The notes: a model not told the origin generated them from the letters alone. Counted from the stretch's first letter, positions 20,020 through 45,633 are shown. The stretch is 64,000 nucleotides of DNA from Unio delphinus (GCA_029339505.1 JAQISU010000342.1:17501-81500), one strand, 5' to 3'. Numbers and translations: made by a program.

Positions 20020-23000
20020 AAAGTAAAGGAGTAATAATCGCGGTACTATTAAAAATAATATAATAATTTCGCATTGAAATTATTATTTGTTTCTGAAATC
20101 ATTTAATTATTGAAGTCATACAATTTTTTTATTCTGAAACCATTAACATGTTTGAATATTGTTTAAGTCATCATTCAAAAAGGGCATATATTCAGCCCAC
20201 ATGTGATCGCTGACACGACGCCCGTGACACGAAAAAGCATTTAGATTCAGTAAACGTGGTTTGCGTTTTATATTTCGTGAAGACAGTAAACTTTTATTCT
20301 AATATTGAGTTTTTGTCTTGTCTTTTTGAGTATTTTGTTTTGGACAACATATGTACTCTGATTTATTTTAAATACCTATACATATTTGCTGTAAATATTC
20401 ATCGATACACACTACTTATATTTCCGATAGATTGGGAAACCATCGAAAATGTTCCCATTCAATTGCATCTGTATGTTTTTATTTATTACATCTTAGTTAT
20501 TCTCGTCAAAAACGAACTTGTTTCAGCTGTACATATTCTGGAACATAGTATTTGCTATGACGCTAACATTGCTGGTACACGGTGCAACCAACATCAGTAT
20601 ATAGTTAACTGTTTGTAAGTATGATCAATTTGCAAAACGTTTAGTAAAGGCATTATCTGCTGTACTCACCTCTGTCCTGTGTCAGTTCATGCAATTTCTA
20701 AAGTCCATGCGTTAAACAAGACACACGTTTCCTTAACAATCAATATCAATATGAATACATAAGATATTAGTTCCATCATTAAATGGTGTCAAGGGCTTTG
20801 TATAAAATAAACATCAACATGTGTAATTATTACCAGGTAGCACATTTAAAGCTTTAATTCGTATATAAGTTTATATATTCGAGTATATCATGCTTTCAAT
20901 TTATGTTTTGCACTAGCCATGTACAACAACATACAAAACAATGCAAGTCTTGATTGCATTATTCGTGTGCCTCCATTCAGATATCGCAAAGTTTCAAACG
21001 ATAGAATGTTTGTATATTCTCACGAATCTATTGTTTCACAACAATGAAAACACGATCGTTGTTTTGTATATCTGGTTCCCTCTATATATGAAACAACAAT
21101 ACGACACAAGATTCAATCGCATGTTCAACAATTTTCTTTCTTATTTATTTACATTTCGACAACACTTAATAGAAAGATGTATATACTTGTCACTGTAAAG
21201 GGAAAGGTACCAGGCGACATTCTAACACTTTGGTGGTTCAGTTTGTAGAAAACTAAAATATTGGATGGATACATATATCGCGCATTGTAAGAGAAAGAGA
21301 AAACATTTTGAAAAGCAGTGATAAGTTAAATTTTTATATGGAAAACAAGTGAGTTCTTAAAGTGATAACACAGATCTTTATGACACTAAGCAATGCATAC
21401 ATTATCTTAAACTAAACTGTGTGGAATAGTTTGACACTTTTCTCTATTTCTTTCTGTACTAGGGGCCGGTACTGTGAAACGGTATACGGTAGTACACCAT
21501 ATATGCATCATCAAATACGAATCAGACTAGGGCTATAGTTTTATAATATAATCAAACAAAGTTTAAATTTAGAAAGCAAGTTTATTTCCGGTGATAGAGA
21601 AGTATGTTGTATCAAGGTCAAACACTCTCAAGGAGAGAGAAAGACTACAACAAAAAAATGTAAATGTACAAAAATATATGATGGCAAAAAGTAAATGGAA
21701 TCCATATATATTCACATGTATGTCAAAAAAGGAAGTGGCATCCTAAAACAGATAATTAACTTAAACTATGTACAAACTATGTTAAGCAAATTCAACATTT
21801 CGAAAAACAGAAAGCAAGTAAACTATGTGAATGCGAATTGAAATAGCAGACGTGAATTTTATTGAAACCAATTAGTCATTTCCTAACTACCAATTCAAAT
21901 TAAAATTGCTTTGAAAAAGAATCATGTGTTCCAAATACATTTTATAATATTAAAGGAAGTATTTATCATCAAGAATATATCACCTGACATCTACGACAAA
22001 ATCATTGATGCCTACCAAGCTATATTTGTCTGCACCAATTAGCTTTTTTGTATTACGAGATCGTTCTAATTAAGTCCAGAGGCCAATACACTAATGGATA
22101 GATAGAGGGACAGAATACATGCGTGCGAACAGTTAAACAATGAGTCGAGATATCATCAGACCTTATCGTATGAAACAATAACTAGCATAACCTCCTGCAA
22201 GTAATAATTAAACCCAATTTTAGCTTCAGAGGGTAATGTATAATATATTATCACATAATGAAGCTCAAAATAATACATTCACCATGTCTCATAGATACAC
22301 TTACCGAAACAATTATTAGACTGATAGCAAACAATATATACAACAAACAATGTTTTTTTAGACGAAAGAGGAAGTGTGGCATCTACCGGTTATGATTGAT
22401 AATACCATTTATGGTAAGTTATTCTGATACCAAAATGAAACTTGATCACAATAGTGATATCAAAGGTCTCAGGGTCTACCGGACATTATCTAAGCGTGAC
22501 ATGTACTACGATTAAGTTCAAAAACAGGCCAGATTTTGGTCATATTAATTGACTGCGGATCATAATTGTGCAATATAGTTTTGTACATATCATGAATTTG
22601 ACAGTTCTCCATTTAACTATTGGATATATAACTAATTTTATTTTCAACATGTTTCCAGGACAGTTTGATTCGGGAAAGTAAATGTTTTCCTGGAATTGTC
22701 AAAGTATACTTGATTGAATATTATCTCAGATCTAAAGTATAAAAATATAAAATGATGTTCAATTTATATGGCCTCATATTTAAGAAATCTGATGAGTATG
22801 ATACAGTATCTTGTCACATATTTGAATTGATTCATATATATTTCAAAATCAGTGTCAATCGAGTTAATTATATAGTTTTTGTAACTCTTACCCAAGGATT
22901 GTGTCAATTATATATATATATATATATGTATATATATCATCCCCATTGAAAATGGACTCCTTTCAGTGAAACCTTTTTGCAAATACAGTTAATAGTAAAC

Positions 23001-24960
23001 TTTCTCAAAATAGGTTTGGCATTCACACACCTGATACTGGTGGATATATACAGCTCACATATGTAATTCGTATAAGTGCTCCATAGTAAATGAACACCTA
23101 AATCAATAGGATATTATAAAGATAATATAGACAGAGAGTTGTAAATGGAACGTGTTACTTATATTACTAAATAGGTAAATATTGCAGACTGGACTAGCCT
23201 AGATACTATATTTTATCAACTGGACTAAATTTGTATTACCTACTGAATCATCTCAATACGTGTAACCGACTGCACTTTCTAAATACGTATTATACACTGT
23301 ATTATCCAAGTATGTGTCACGGACTCATTCATATAAACTGACAACAAGTAATGTAACCAGTATTCCTAAATAACTCTATTCCTTACCTCCGTGCATTTTT
23401 GTGGCCAGATTTATGTGGCTAGAAGCGGAAACAATCGCGTCCTTTCATTGTATTTTTTAATTTTGGTTATAATATCTCGAGAAATGCAACAGCTATTAAT
23501 TTCTGAATGGGTGCAAATTAATGTCAAAATGTATTTATGTCCTTGCCTATACATGTCTTTGCTGATTTAATAAGTGAACTGCGTTGTACTTCGAGACCAA
23601 AGCCAACAGATTCAAACATTTAGTACTAAATAGATTTACCATTTCCATATTGAATTAGGCAATTGCTTCAACATGCTTCAAATGTATGCTGTGCACTTTT
23701 GGTGTGTTAATGGATTCATGTACCATATGTTTGTTCAGGATTTTAAATAGTGCTTTGTCGATCGATACTAACTACAACGTTTCTGAGTGAGTGAACATCT
23801 AGCGGATAAGAGCTCTCTGGTAAGCAGTAAGGTATCCATCGTCAACATTAGTTTCTATCATTTTTTTTGGGATATGAAACTAGTAAATTACTAACGTAAC
23901 AAAATGGCTCAGATATTGTGCTTCCTGTCATATAATGGACTGAAAACAAACTGTTTACTAATTGCATGATATATCAGATACGCTTTTATGCTACAAGGAC
24001 TTTTGTTCACACAATACATGTTCTCTGTCATTCAAATATATATTCCGATCTGTCATTCGGGTGGGTGATGGTTGGACGGAATTAATGACTGTTACATCAT
24101 TCTGAATGATCACAACATATTGCTTTTTCTCACTCTAGCTAAAGGAATAAATCACTATAAGAATAATTTGTATAACATTGAATAACGCAACACATTCAAA
24201 CAACATGCAAATATAAGACCAAATGTCAAATTCAGAACATTTTGGAAAAAGTGATCATGGTGTAGAATATCCCAATATTGATGTAAAGTCAAACACAAGC
24301 ATTGCACACACATTTATACAGAAAATCGCATTTCGCATTACTATAAAATATGAGATAGTACAGATATAAACTAAATTTAGTGACATGGACAGTTCAAGGT
24401 GGAGAATGCTCTGTTCACTGTATAATTTACACTGTCTACGCCACATAAATCTTCATCCGAGTCATGAAAAAGTGAGTGTTTTTTTACCTTCTTCATACCA
24501 ATATATTTGATTACTTTCCTTTATTAACTGCATATAGTTGTCTATTTTTTAAAAGTCTAATGACTTTAACATTGAACATCCTCGTAAACACTGTGAAGAC
24601 TGCGATTCTTGTACGACATCGTATATCTTAATTCCTGCGCGTGTGTAAATGAATGTTGTAAACTTCATTGCAATAAGTGTAGTCCAGGGTTTATAAATAA
24701 TTCGGAATCCAGAGGTAATTAGATGACATGGAGAGTCTTTATGATGAGATTTATCACTAGCAGCCACGGATACAAAACTGTACAATCTTGGTGGATTATT
24801 AGCTGTCAGAATATGAAGTTTAACAAGAATGAAGTTCGAACTGAACCATTTTCAGTTTAGTTGTACGTTGTTTGTTGACAAAAATTAATGCAGCTTTAGG
24901 TACGTTGTGATGTATATGTCTTTCTTAAACTTTAAAAACCTGAAGGGAATATAAACAATT
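20020..24960. other. No gene recognised; AT-rich intergenic
   Basis: ORFs here (for example 20,256-20,618 and 20,941-21,198) are rich in phenylalanine, isoleucine and tyrosine and show no domain; I treat them as chance ORFs of AT-rich DNA. A short AT repeat lies at 22,911-22,937. No tRNA, TIR pair or LINE similarity was seen. Confidence 0.45.
24520..24525 (-). promoter_or_regulatory. Candidate polyadenylation signal of receptor gene 1
   Basis: AATAAA on the minus strand, about 520 bp after the stop at 25,047. Such hexamers are frequent by chance in this composition, so support is weak. Confidence 0.25.
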
Positions 24961-25046
24961 TTCTTTGCCTAAAGTCTTAACTCAATCCTTTTTCCACCGT
25001 CTGAAGCCATACTATTTCCATACAATGAGCCACATGACTGTATTAT

Positions 25047-33200
<8,154 letters not shown>

Positions 33201-34870
33201 TTTGCACTCAGTTTAGAAATGCAAATATTCAAGGAGTGAATCTCCATCTATAAACATGGGTACTGTACTATGCAGAGGTTACATTTGGTTAGCTGAAAAG
33301 GTCTCACTAACGTGTGCAAAGAAGAAAACATCATATAATCAGCAATGTACATCCACGAGCCCAGTATGCGAAACGGAGGAAAAACAACTATCATCAAATC
33401 TCTAAAGTTGAAACAATACGCATTGGAACACTAACATATACGTCCGAAAGCAGATATAATCAAGAAGTGTAAGGAGGAGCAAGGATGTGACGTCTTACCG
33501 ATCAGTATTGAATTAGCCTTCACCGGAGCAAGTACTCACACCAAAGATACAGTTCATGACATTTATTTTTTTTCATTATCGAAATTATTAAAATTGTTGG
33601 AGAATAATATATGTGATATCAAATACTTTTGACAGAGTAAATAGCGGATATGAATCGAACGTTTTTTTATTTAGTGTTAAGTTCTCGAAGTATTCGAGAT
33701 TCATTGTTGTTATAATACTGCCAGTGGCCATTAAAATTAATTTAAACAATCATATAATGTGTGTGGCTATAAAATGTGTTACGGCACAAATAGTTAAATG
33801 GTTTTTAAAAGTCAATATATTGTTTAAATGATATCAAAAGAATGTAACCAGCTTAATGTCATAGGCACAGAAAAAACAACCATATTGTATTCGTCTGCAT
33901 CAAATTGTATGCAAAATCGTTCTTATGGAATTCCTCAAGAAGAAAGATCTACATATAAATGAACTGACAAACGGACAGACAGTAGAAAACACCAAATCAA
34001 ATTTTTGATACTGCAATAACCGCTGTCATATGTAAAATCAATTAAAGCGAAACTTATTAAAGTCTAACTGTCAGCACTAAAGAAGTATTGAATATATTTA
34101 TCACAAAATGAAACTGAAATCAAGGTGTGATACATGACAATTTAATCTTCTTAGTGAAACCGTTACTAGATTTGAGAAAGATATAGACATTAAACAATGC
34201 ATCATAAATGAAAAAAAGTATGAGTATATTTGTGTCGTAGCATTTTTGCGACCATTAAATGACACACATGAAACAATATCTGCTTTAACGTGACTAAATA
34301 TGCATTACCCACTCGTAAACAATGTTTTGCACTACAGTAGAATAACATGTACTATGACCAACTTAACGTGTGAACTGACGTTGGATCTTGTGAACTAAAA
34401 AAGGAAATTAGCTTGCTTGGACATTTTGTTATAAATATTTGAATACACATTTGAGTTGAAAAGTTTTTTGCTTAAACGTTCAGTTATTCTAACGTTCATA
34501 TCTGTTGCAAAAGAGAAAAGAACATGTATTGCTTATTTGTTAAATCCATCTTCATGTACAAAACCATACCTTTATGCACTCACGCATCTTATTTACATTG
34601 GAACTGAAACTGGTTAGTCTGTGTTTCAGATATAGTATTTGTTCATCGTAATGTATAAAACAAATACATTCTCTCCGGAAAATGCCAAAGGCACTTTGAC
34701 CAATGTATTTTGTTAAATCTACATATATAGGAATTTGTACAATAGTTAGTTTACTGTATTGCCATAATGTTCATTGCAGAGACTGGAATCGGAAAGGGAA
34801 AGTATTTAGAATATTTTTTAAAAATCTACTTCTCATATATTCCGTTTACCCGTGAGCTTATTAATGTTCA

Positions 34871-35119
34871 GTGCTGACATACATCACGACCATTTCACTA
34901 GCATTTACCAAGAATGTGGAATGTTTGACGAAATTTCCATTTAGCCAAATGACATTGAGTTTAAGAGGGTATGCTATATTTCCTTCTGATTTTAAAATTT
35001 GTAACAAAGTGTGTGGAAAGGCAAAATGCGAGGATAGCGTTTACAATGTTGTGCTTGTAAATATGTGGAAGTTATTATGCCAACAATATATCTTATATAA
35101 TATTGTTGTTATTAACTAA
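34871..35119 (+). CDS. ORF conserved in both duplication copies, unassigned
   Basis: An 82-residue ORF with VECLTKFPFSQMTLSL, then FKICNKVCGKAKCEDS. Its counterpart at 56,585-56,809 keeps the frame across the first 74 residues with about nine replacements. The copies are generally similar, so frame retention is weak evidence of coding. No domain or splice context is recognised. Confidence 0.25.
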   Translation: MLTYITTISLAFTKNVECLTKFPFSQMTLSLRGYAIFPSDFKICNKVCGKAKCEDSVYNVVLVNMWKLLCQQYILYNIVVIN

Positions 35120-36870
35120 CAACGTCACTAAAAGAAGCTAAACCAATGATTGTCATGAATTATAAATTGGCAAATTTCTTCCTGTTTTGCTTATTTAATG
35201 CAATCACACTGCTACTTCAAAATTAAACCGCGTAACATAATGGAATGCAAAGTTAGGGTCACAGTCGTGATATGATTACACCGTCGCATCGCACATTTGC
35301 ACTGAATTCGGGACGTTTTATGGCACTATATTAATCAACAGTATTGTAAATCTATCATGCCTTAATACAATAGATTGTGTTTAGTCTCGTTGCATTTCCC
35401 TGACTGATCCCATCTATGTTATTGAGACCTAAATTCAAATACATATTTGAGCATATTTCATTGTTTTCTGTTAGGGTGTTCATGCATTGGTATTAGTATT
35501 TGTCGATGTATACAATGGTGATAATCATTAATACTTTCAACGATAAAGGAAACGTGATGTACCTAGAACAAATTAATATATAAGATGAGGATCGATACCG
35601 ATCAAAGTTAATTGAACTTATAATATACTATGTTGTAAGTGATTATTATCAATTTCACTTTATAAATGGGTATTACAATCTCTTTAAGGTCTTCAGAAAT
35701 TAATCGTATACTTATTCCTAACAATTTACCAACCGTATCTTCTAGCATTTATATTGTTTGATATTCAGGATTGATAATCAAAGACAGCTGCCTACTTAAT
35801 CACCTTATCTTGTTTTTAATTTATTTTTAAGAAAAGGTATCAACATTAATTCTTTATAAATCTTTGCCAGTTCCGGTTAAAACATCTTCCACTCTCAAAA
35901 GCATTACGCATAGTTGCGCTGTGAATCTCACGGTTTTGATTGTGAATGGTAATGTATGTATGTATATATTCTACTATGCATAAATTGCATGAAAAGAGAC
36001 TAACATAATACAATACATTACAAGCGTATTGACTCACTCCGATAAATATCGGATATTTTGGGTTAGGGATGTACTAGAGTATTTACTTGTAACAAGCAGC
36101 AACATATGTATGCTCTATCTACATAATATAATTTGTATTAGTATACATCTTCCTACGAATCTATTTATATATATTTATATATTCATCGTATGTGTGGGGA
36201 AATGAAACGATGAATGTAAGTATTTTTGCACGTGAAAGAACACGCCTTATAAAAGACAATGACGCAATTAGTAAACATATGTAGATCATATTCTGTTCGG
36301 AATTAATATTACGAATAAGATAAACATATCGAGCGAAAGAAATATATAAGTTTGACCCCCGGAATAAACTATATATGTTATCCACTTGTTAAAAGCAATG
36401 TTTATTGTATGCGCTAATATATCGATTATCTTCAGAATATATCGACTTAAGAAGCAGATTGATTTCGTACGTAAATGACGATGGCGTATTATGTATGTGC
36501 TGCCGTGTTCTCTTCAAATGAGAAAGTAATAAGCATCTACTTAATTTAAAAAAAAAATACATTTTTGATAACAATCAAACGCATTTTCGGCGTGTTTGGA
36601 GTGGAAATCTATTGTGGCTTACCAGTCGGTGAGTAGGGAATACGGGATTACACTACATTGTACTTATGAAACAAATATATTCAAACACTTAATAATCGCA
36701 ATAATTTGTATTTAGCATCAAGTAATGTTTTGCTCTGGAAAGTAGTTAATGTTTGTATCACCAAAATACTAATCGGTTGTGCTTAGGTAATGCATTTAGA
36801 GGTCAGAAATATTTAGAATTCCCAATTACTGATTGTTAAATTGACATGTACACGAATTATTTCTTCAAAT

Positions 36871-37121
36871 GACTTGCAAATATTAGGGTCCTTCAGTTGG
36901 TCATGGTTGACTTTGGCTTGTTAAGTTTGTTATCCTCACTCGGAAGTTCATAATGAAGAGGTCGTAATCAGTCCCAATGTCAGCACTTGAGAAACTCCTT
37001 GTGTTTCCTCAATTGATGCAAGCTCGGTAAAGGTTTAGAACCAGTATGTAATCGATCTGGTTACGATGAGTTCTACTTGGTGCGTGCCATGTCCAGGAGC
37101 GTGAAGCTTTCTGTTTCGTCC
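36871..37121 (-). mobile_element. LINE endonuclease fragment within duplication copy 1
   Basis: The plus-strand sequence from GACTTGCAAATATTAGGGTC to GTGAAGCTTT parallels 63,741-63,996 of the intact LINE. Translated on the minus strand it gives relics of NQIDYILVLNLY and an ADIGTDYDLFIMN stretch, which corresponds to the SDHD motif of apurinic-type endonucleases. Stops are present. The same fragment lies at 57,949-58,197. Confidence 0.75.
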
Positions 37122-38563
37122 AGTAGTTAATGACGATAGAGCTCAAAATAAAGTTATAGTTCACCACAGTAAATTATCAAATTAATTTGTTTAGGAAATG
37201 TAACTCTTTATGGATTAACGTATAAACCCATATTTTATTCCAATAATTTATTTTAAGACCATGGGATCACTTATGGATGCTCTGGTCAAATCATTTCTGC
37301 TGCTACACCTTCGCACTGGAAGTATTTAGATGTCTCCTCAAATGTGTTTGCATTTAAACTGTAATCCTACCTAATTTAGCTTGAATTATATTCGAACTAT
37401 AAAATCTACCAACCCAATAAGAAACATAAAAAGGGTACATGGTTGTACCAACTATAATTGTAACTTTGTTCCTATTTCGTTCCTTGTCTGTTTTGATTGA
37501 TACGGCTTATATAATGTCTTCTGCACGCAACATAAAGGAGAGCAAATAGTTGTGTTTATATGTATTATTAAACCTGCAAATTATATAATAATGTTGATAT
37601 TGCTTTTAATACATATTTTCAATATGCATTGCAAAATCACGCAAACACACTTATAGGGAACCTGGAAATTCCTTAATGTCATATTTCACGGTAGCGAATA
37701 TACATTTATAGAATCAGTAATCGTCCATTCGGAATTATCAAATTGTTTCAATATCATTGATACATAAAGTGAAAATACGTTTTAAATCATGAAAAAAGTA
37801 GGAAAGAAAATTTGTATCGTATTGCATTTGGATGAAATGACGAGATTGATGTGGATAATGAATATGTAAAATTTGGATGTGAATTGTTTTGGAATTTGGA
37901 ATTTGATAATGCAATATACGTATCGCTGAACGTAGCTTATCACATATCTGATTAATACTGTTAAAACAATGAGCGCTTTGAATAAAACAATGCTATAAAC
38001 GTTCATAAGCCATTTATTTAATAAAGAAACAACATAATCAAACACCTTTTGATCTTCTAAAGTATGTAGAAATGGCGTATGGAAAACAAATATTAACATA
38101 TTAAACAAATTAATTTTCACACTTAAAACTAGGGATATATTGAATTACCTAACGCAAAAGGAATACGCAATTGATCGATTAAAATATACACATCTTATTA
38201 AATGGTTGGATACCTACATTAGACCATCTAGGGATTAAAATGTGGCATTTCTTTTGCATTCCGATTATAGGGTAATGGCTATCGTATGAACTATAACTTT
38301 ACGTTTACTAAACACAGACTAAAAGTAGATGTAAAAAGGCAAAAAGTTAGTTCAAGATATTTCAGTTTGACATTACAGATGCAAAACTAATTATCAGTTA
38401 TTGTCGTAATATTTTCACATCACATTTCTATGATGTGAGGTAGGATGTAGAGGACTATAAAATAGCATATAATTATTGGAGGAGCATTCAAACACGTTAA
38501 GAATACAACTCACTAAATAACCCTACAGTAAGGGATGCAGTAACGTTACATCAAAGTATGTAT

Positions 38564-38692
38564 AGGTTACTGCATTTGTATTTGAAAATATGAACGACTT
38601 TGTTTGCATGAATATAATGGACGACCTTAGTGAGTCCAGAAAATCCATCCGATGAAACGAGTTTATATATTCCCATACAAATGCAGTAACCT
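38564..38692. repeat. 18-bp inverted repeat with a 93-bp loop
   Basis: Arms AGGTTACTGCATTTGTAT (38,564-38,581) and its exact complement at 38,675-38,692. A third ATGCAGTAAC at 38,534-38,543 lies upstream. In copy 2 the left arm has one mismatch (59,438 region). A foldback or small non-autonomous element is possible. Confidence 0.7.
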
Positions 38693-40519
38693 TTTCATCA
38701 TACTTCTTGTTCTACAAAAGACTTAATTATATAATCTAACATAATACAATACATGAAACAAAGTACCTGAATGTATGCCGTATTTCGAACACAATTCACA
38801 AGCGCAGATTCATCATTATACAGTCGTATTGATGAGCACATAACTCCGACCAGAGAAATTTGAACTTAGTGGCGAAATGGATACTATTTTTTAAACAAAA
38901 TGGAATTTTTGGTCTGCTTAAAATTTCAATTTATATTCCTATTGTATATGAATGCACAGTGCAACACCTTTTCAATATTATCTGGAATGAACGAATGTCC
39001 ATAGTTTTGTCTATTCTGCTACATTTGGTAATGATGACTGGATTTATGACGTAGGTCTGGATTAAGCAGCAATGAAGGAGTGTGTTGACGTATGTGCTTG
39101 TTTCTGTTCTTTCACTGAATGTTTAAAAACATAGTGTGGGGAAGATATGAACTCTTTCTATTGCAATTACCAGAAGGACGCTATGGAATATAACGTTTAT
39201 TTCATTTTTCGTGCAGTAAGGAAGATATCATGGCACTTGGAGTATAGGTCAAATAAATGTTCAATTTCGTAAAATGTAATCGAGTTTGAGAACCCATGCT
39301 ATGGCTAACAAAATTATGATATGTAGAAGTATGAGACTACGTTTTGAGGAAATTCAAGATGTGAACTTTAAATATATGTGTTGCCATTCTAATACTTGCT
39401 AAAGAAGAATGTCTATGCTTCGTCTCGTGAATGTTATTTTTAGTAACACATAACTTGTTTGACCTGTCTGGCATCAATCGCGTGCCTAAATCCGAAATAT
39501 TGTATCAAATAAATTAACGCGGAATGTCCCAAAGCAGCTGACATATGGCACTCCACGAAATATCTTCTTAAGCTCATTCAGAAACAAATATAAAAAACAT
39601 AATGTAACGCACCTATTTCGTAAGGGTACATAATTTGTAAAAATGTAGTTCCTAATACACTATTGGCGCACGTGTCGTGATCGTGAGTGGTTTTATGAAG
39701 TGCACATGAGTGTAATATGGGAAAATAATGCACGATTAAGACATTGTGAAGCTTAGGAAGACAAAAAAAGAACATAAAAAGCGCATTCTTTGATGGACAT
39801 AACTGATTCAACTGTATATCACTATTTGTAATTGATGTTTCCTTTAGTATTTTTTTTATATTACAGAGTGAAAGCGAAACCAATTTACTAGAGCTCAAGG
39901 AAAAATAAATATTTCCCTAGAATACAAAGTGGTCATTTAAGAGGAACCTTCTGTATTGTGAATTATATTCTAAAATAATCTAATTCTCTTATCACAAGTC
40001 GAGAACTGTAGAATGTTACTCATATATTTCCAAAGTACGGAAGATAATGATGTACAAAAGGCCTGCATTATCAAATTAATACAATCCGACTGTATGTAAA
40101 TGATTTGCAAATAATTCCAAAATAGGTTTTAGTCCGAAACATGTCGAGCACTATTTAATTCTAGTCAATAATTTAAATAAATAAGTCCTTTCAGATTATA
40201 TCTGGACAAAAGTAAAAGTGATTTCAAAGAATGTTTATAAGATTAAAATTAAGACTCGTTTACCTAGTCATTCATCATCAGCTTGTCACCTAATGATTGC
40301 AAGTGCCAACGGAATGATTTACCTCGGACCTATTCCAATCGTGATCGAGATGAGTGACTTGGCAATATTTATGTTTTCTACTATAAATATTTTAAACAGG
40401 TAAGAAGGTATTCAAAATCGTCAAGAACGGACAACAATCTTTTTGTCCGGAAACAAATCGCGTTTCTATGCATTATCATAAATACAGTGTCATTCGGAAA
40501 AATGAATATGACATATGAT

Positions 40520-43200
<2,681 letters not shown>

Positions 43201-43209
43201 AGAAAATTA

Positions 43210-44066
43210 CAAATTAAATTTAATAAAATTAGACCGCAGCACTTGAAATTTATTTTTAACAAAAGCGCAAGCCATTTTTTGCAGATGAAAAACGATAATT
43301 ACCATAATACATAATGGTGACATAAGATAAACTCATTAAAAGAAACAAATAACAAACAGATATATCACAAATAAAATATGGTGAAAATTAACATACTGGT
43401 TACTTTGTTTGTAGGTTAGGGACACGAATGGTTTTTAAATTATTTAATGCGCATTTGCTTGAATGCTTAAACAACTGTAACATTACATTGAATATAATGC
43501 TCAAAAATATCCAGTAGGTTAGATTTGTCTAGAAAGTAATTCAATCGCAAGATCCAGTTATCAATAAGCATATGTTTGGAGTAACTCACAAAATAAATAT
43601 AGTTAGAAAGATATTTCAAAAATGTGTGTTTATACCTTGAACATTTAACTATCAATAGTTCCTTTCAGTGTAAAACATAAATAATCATCTATTTTGCTTC
43701 AACGAAGAAAGCAAAATTCATAATCTATATCAGTTGTGACTATCTTGCATTAACTCTTTTAATATTGACGAAGCATATCTTTCATTATTTTATACAATTG
43801 TCTATATTAATTCAACATAAGTTATGTGACGCACATCTTAATTGATTTGCATGATATTGTTTGCTTGAGTTTTGTCACTATCAGATAATCGTATTGAAAT
43901 ATCTCTTTGAAACTATGCAAATCGTTATGTAACTACTATGCTTCAGTACGAGTGTTATGAATGACCCCGAAACAATTCAGATTAGTTTTTATAGTAGATT
44001 ATATACTGCGAATTTAATTAACAATATTTGAACATTTTACACTTGTCACGAAAATACTTCACACAA

Positions 44067-44100
<34 letters not shown>

Positions 44101-45235
44101 CCGATTTATAGATGTCGCTCACTTATATTGACTTCAGTTCAAACTGATTTTGCTCAAACTTTAATGTACGAATGAATAATGTCTAGATAAACAATATTAT
44201 AAAGTCATCTAACAAAACCCAGGCCACAATTAACATTTCCTTAATTCACAATTACCTAAAGGTACGTTTCCTTTTGGAATTTTTCACATGCTAACAAGAT
44301 ACAAATCTTATAATTGAATGTATGCTACTAAAATATAACATGGACTGTGGTAATCAAAAAGACATACATTTCATCGTAAAGTTGCTATGTTTTTGGTAGA
44401 ATTTGAAGTTTATTTTGGACAAGGTCTAGTCAAAAACTCAATAATGTACAACATATAATTAATACAAAGCTAACAAACCGTGCACATAAATCTAGATAAC
44501 TCGAACGTACTATGGAGGCGAGTGAAGTACAACACATTTTTACCATAATGTTTGAAAAATATGCAAAATGGTGTACAAGATGAATGGAATAAATAAGACC
44601 GCACCTCATTAAATTAAATTTTAACAAAATCGCAAGCTTATTTGTTGCAAACGAAAAACAATATTTACAATAATACATCATGGTAAACTTAAAATATTTA
44701 AAAGAAAATCAAACATGGACAAGAAAATAAGAATCAAGAAAAAACGGACAGGCGTATGACAAATAACATACGATGAAAATTAACATGTTGGTGCACTTTA
44801 TTGGTAGGTTAGGGACCGGAATAATAATTCAATTATATAATGTGCTTATGCTGGATTACTAAAATAACAGTAACATTACATTCAAAATGATGCTAAGGAC
44901 ATTCTACTATATTAGATTTGTTTGGAAGGTAATTCTGTCATGAGATCCCTTTATCAATAAGCATGTATTTGAAGTAACTGACATAATGAATAGATTCAAA
45001 AAGATATTAGCATTACTAAAATGTTATACGTCGAATACTTGACTAACGAACTATTTTAAAATGTCTAGATAAACAAGATTATAGAGTATTCCACTGGAAC
45101 TTAAAAACTAATTAGCATTTCTTTAAACCACTATTATCTAATGGTACGTTTCCTTCTGGAACTGTACACATGATAACAAGATAACAATCTTAATTATAAT
45201 TAGAAAGGTATGCTACTGAAGGCATAACATAAAAT
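43210..45235. repeat. Diverged local tandem duplication
   Basis: Unit A (about 43,210-44,340) and unit B (about 44,595-45,235) share ordered blocks: TTTTAACAAAA-CGCAAGC, AAAATTAACAT, TAGGTTAGGGAC, ACAGTAACATTACATT-type, TCAATAAGCAT and GGTACGTTTCCTT. Unit B lacks about 450 bp that in unit A include the (AC)n array at 44,067-44,099. Divergence is much higher than between the 10-kb copies, so this duplication is older. Confidence 0.75.
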
Positions 45236-45379
45236 GTAGTAAACAAAATTACCAGTATTTTATGGTAAATTTCCAGTGTACTGGTATAATTTGTAAGTGA
45301 TTTTGGAAACGGATCAGTCCAAACTACAATTATGCAGAAAATATAATGATTGAACGATAACAAAAAGTGCACAAAATAA

Positions 45380-45380
45380 A

Positions 45381-45419
<39 letters not shown>

Positions 45420-45468
45420 TTATCCATCTATCTGTCTGTCTGTCTGTTTTCTGCCTGCCTGCCTGCCG

Positions 45469-45502
<34 letters not shown>

Positions 45503-45545
45503 TTATCTACCTATCTATCTATCTATCAATCTATCTATCTATATA

Positions 45546-45633
<88 letters not shown>

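Noticed and set aside
20256..21198. Two hydrophobic ORFs that could be membrane proteins
   Set aside because: Their phenylalanine/isoleucine/tyrosine bias is what AT-rich DNA gives by chance, and there is no splice context, repeat copy or motif.
37782..38120. Hydrophobic 112-residue minus ORF, partly present in copy 2 (58,768-58,992)
   Set aside because: Composition again fits chance, and the C-terminal half is lost by changes in copy 2, so coding is unlikely.
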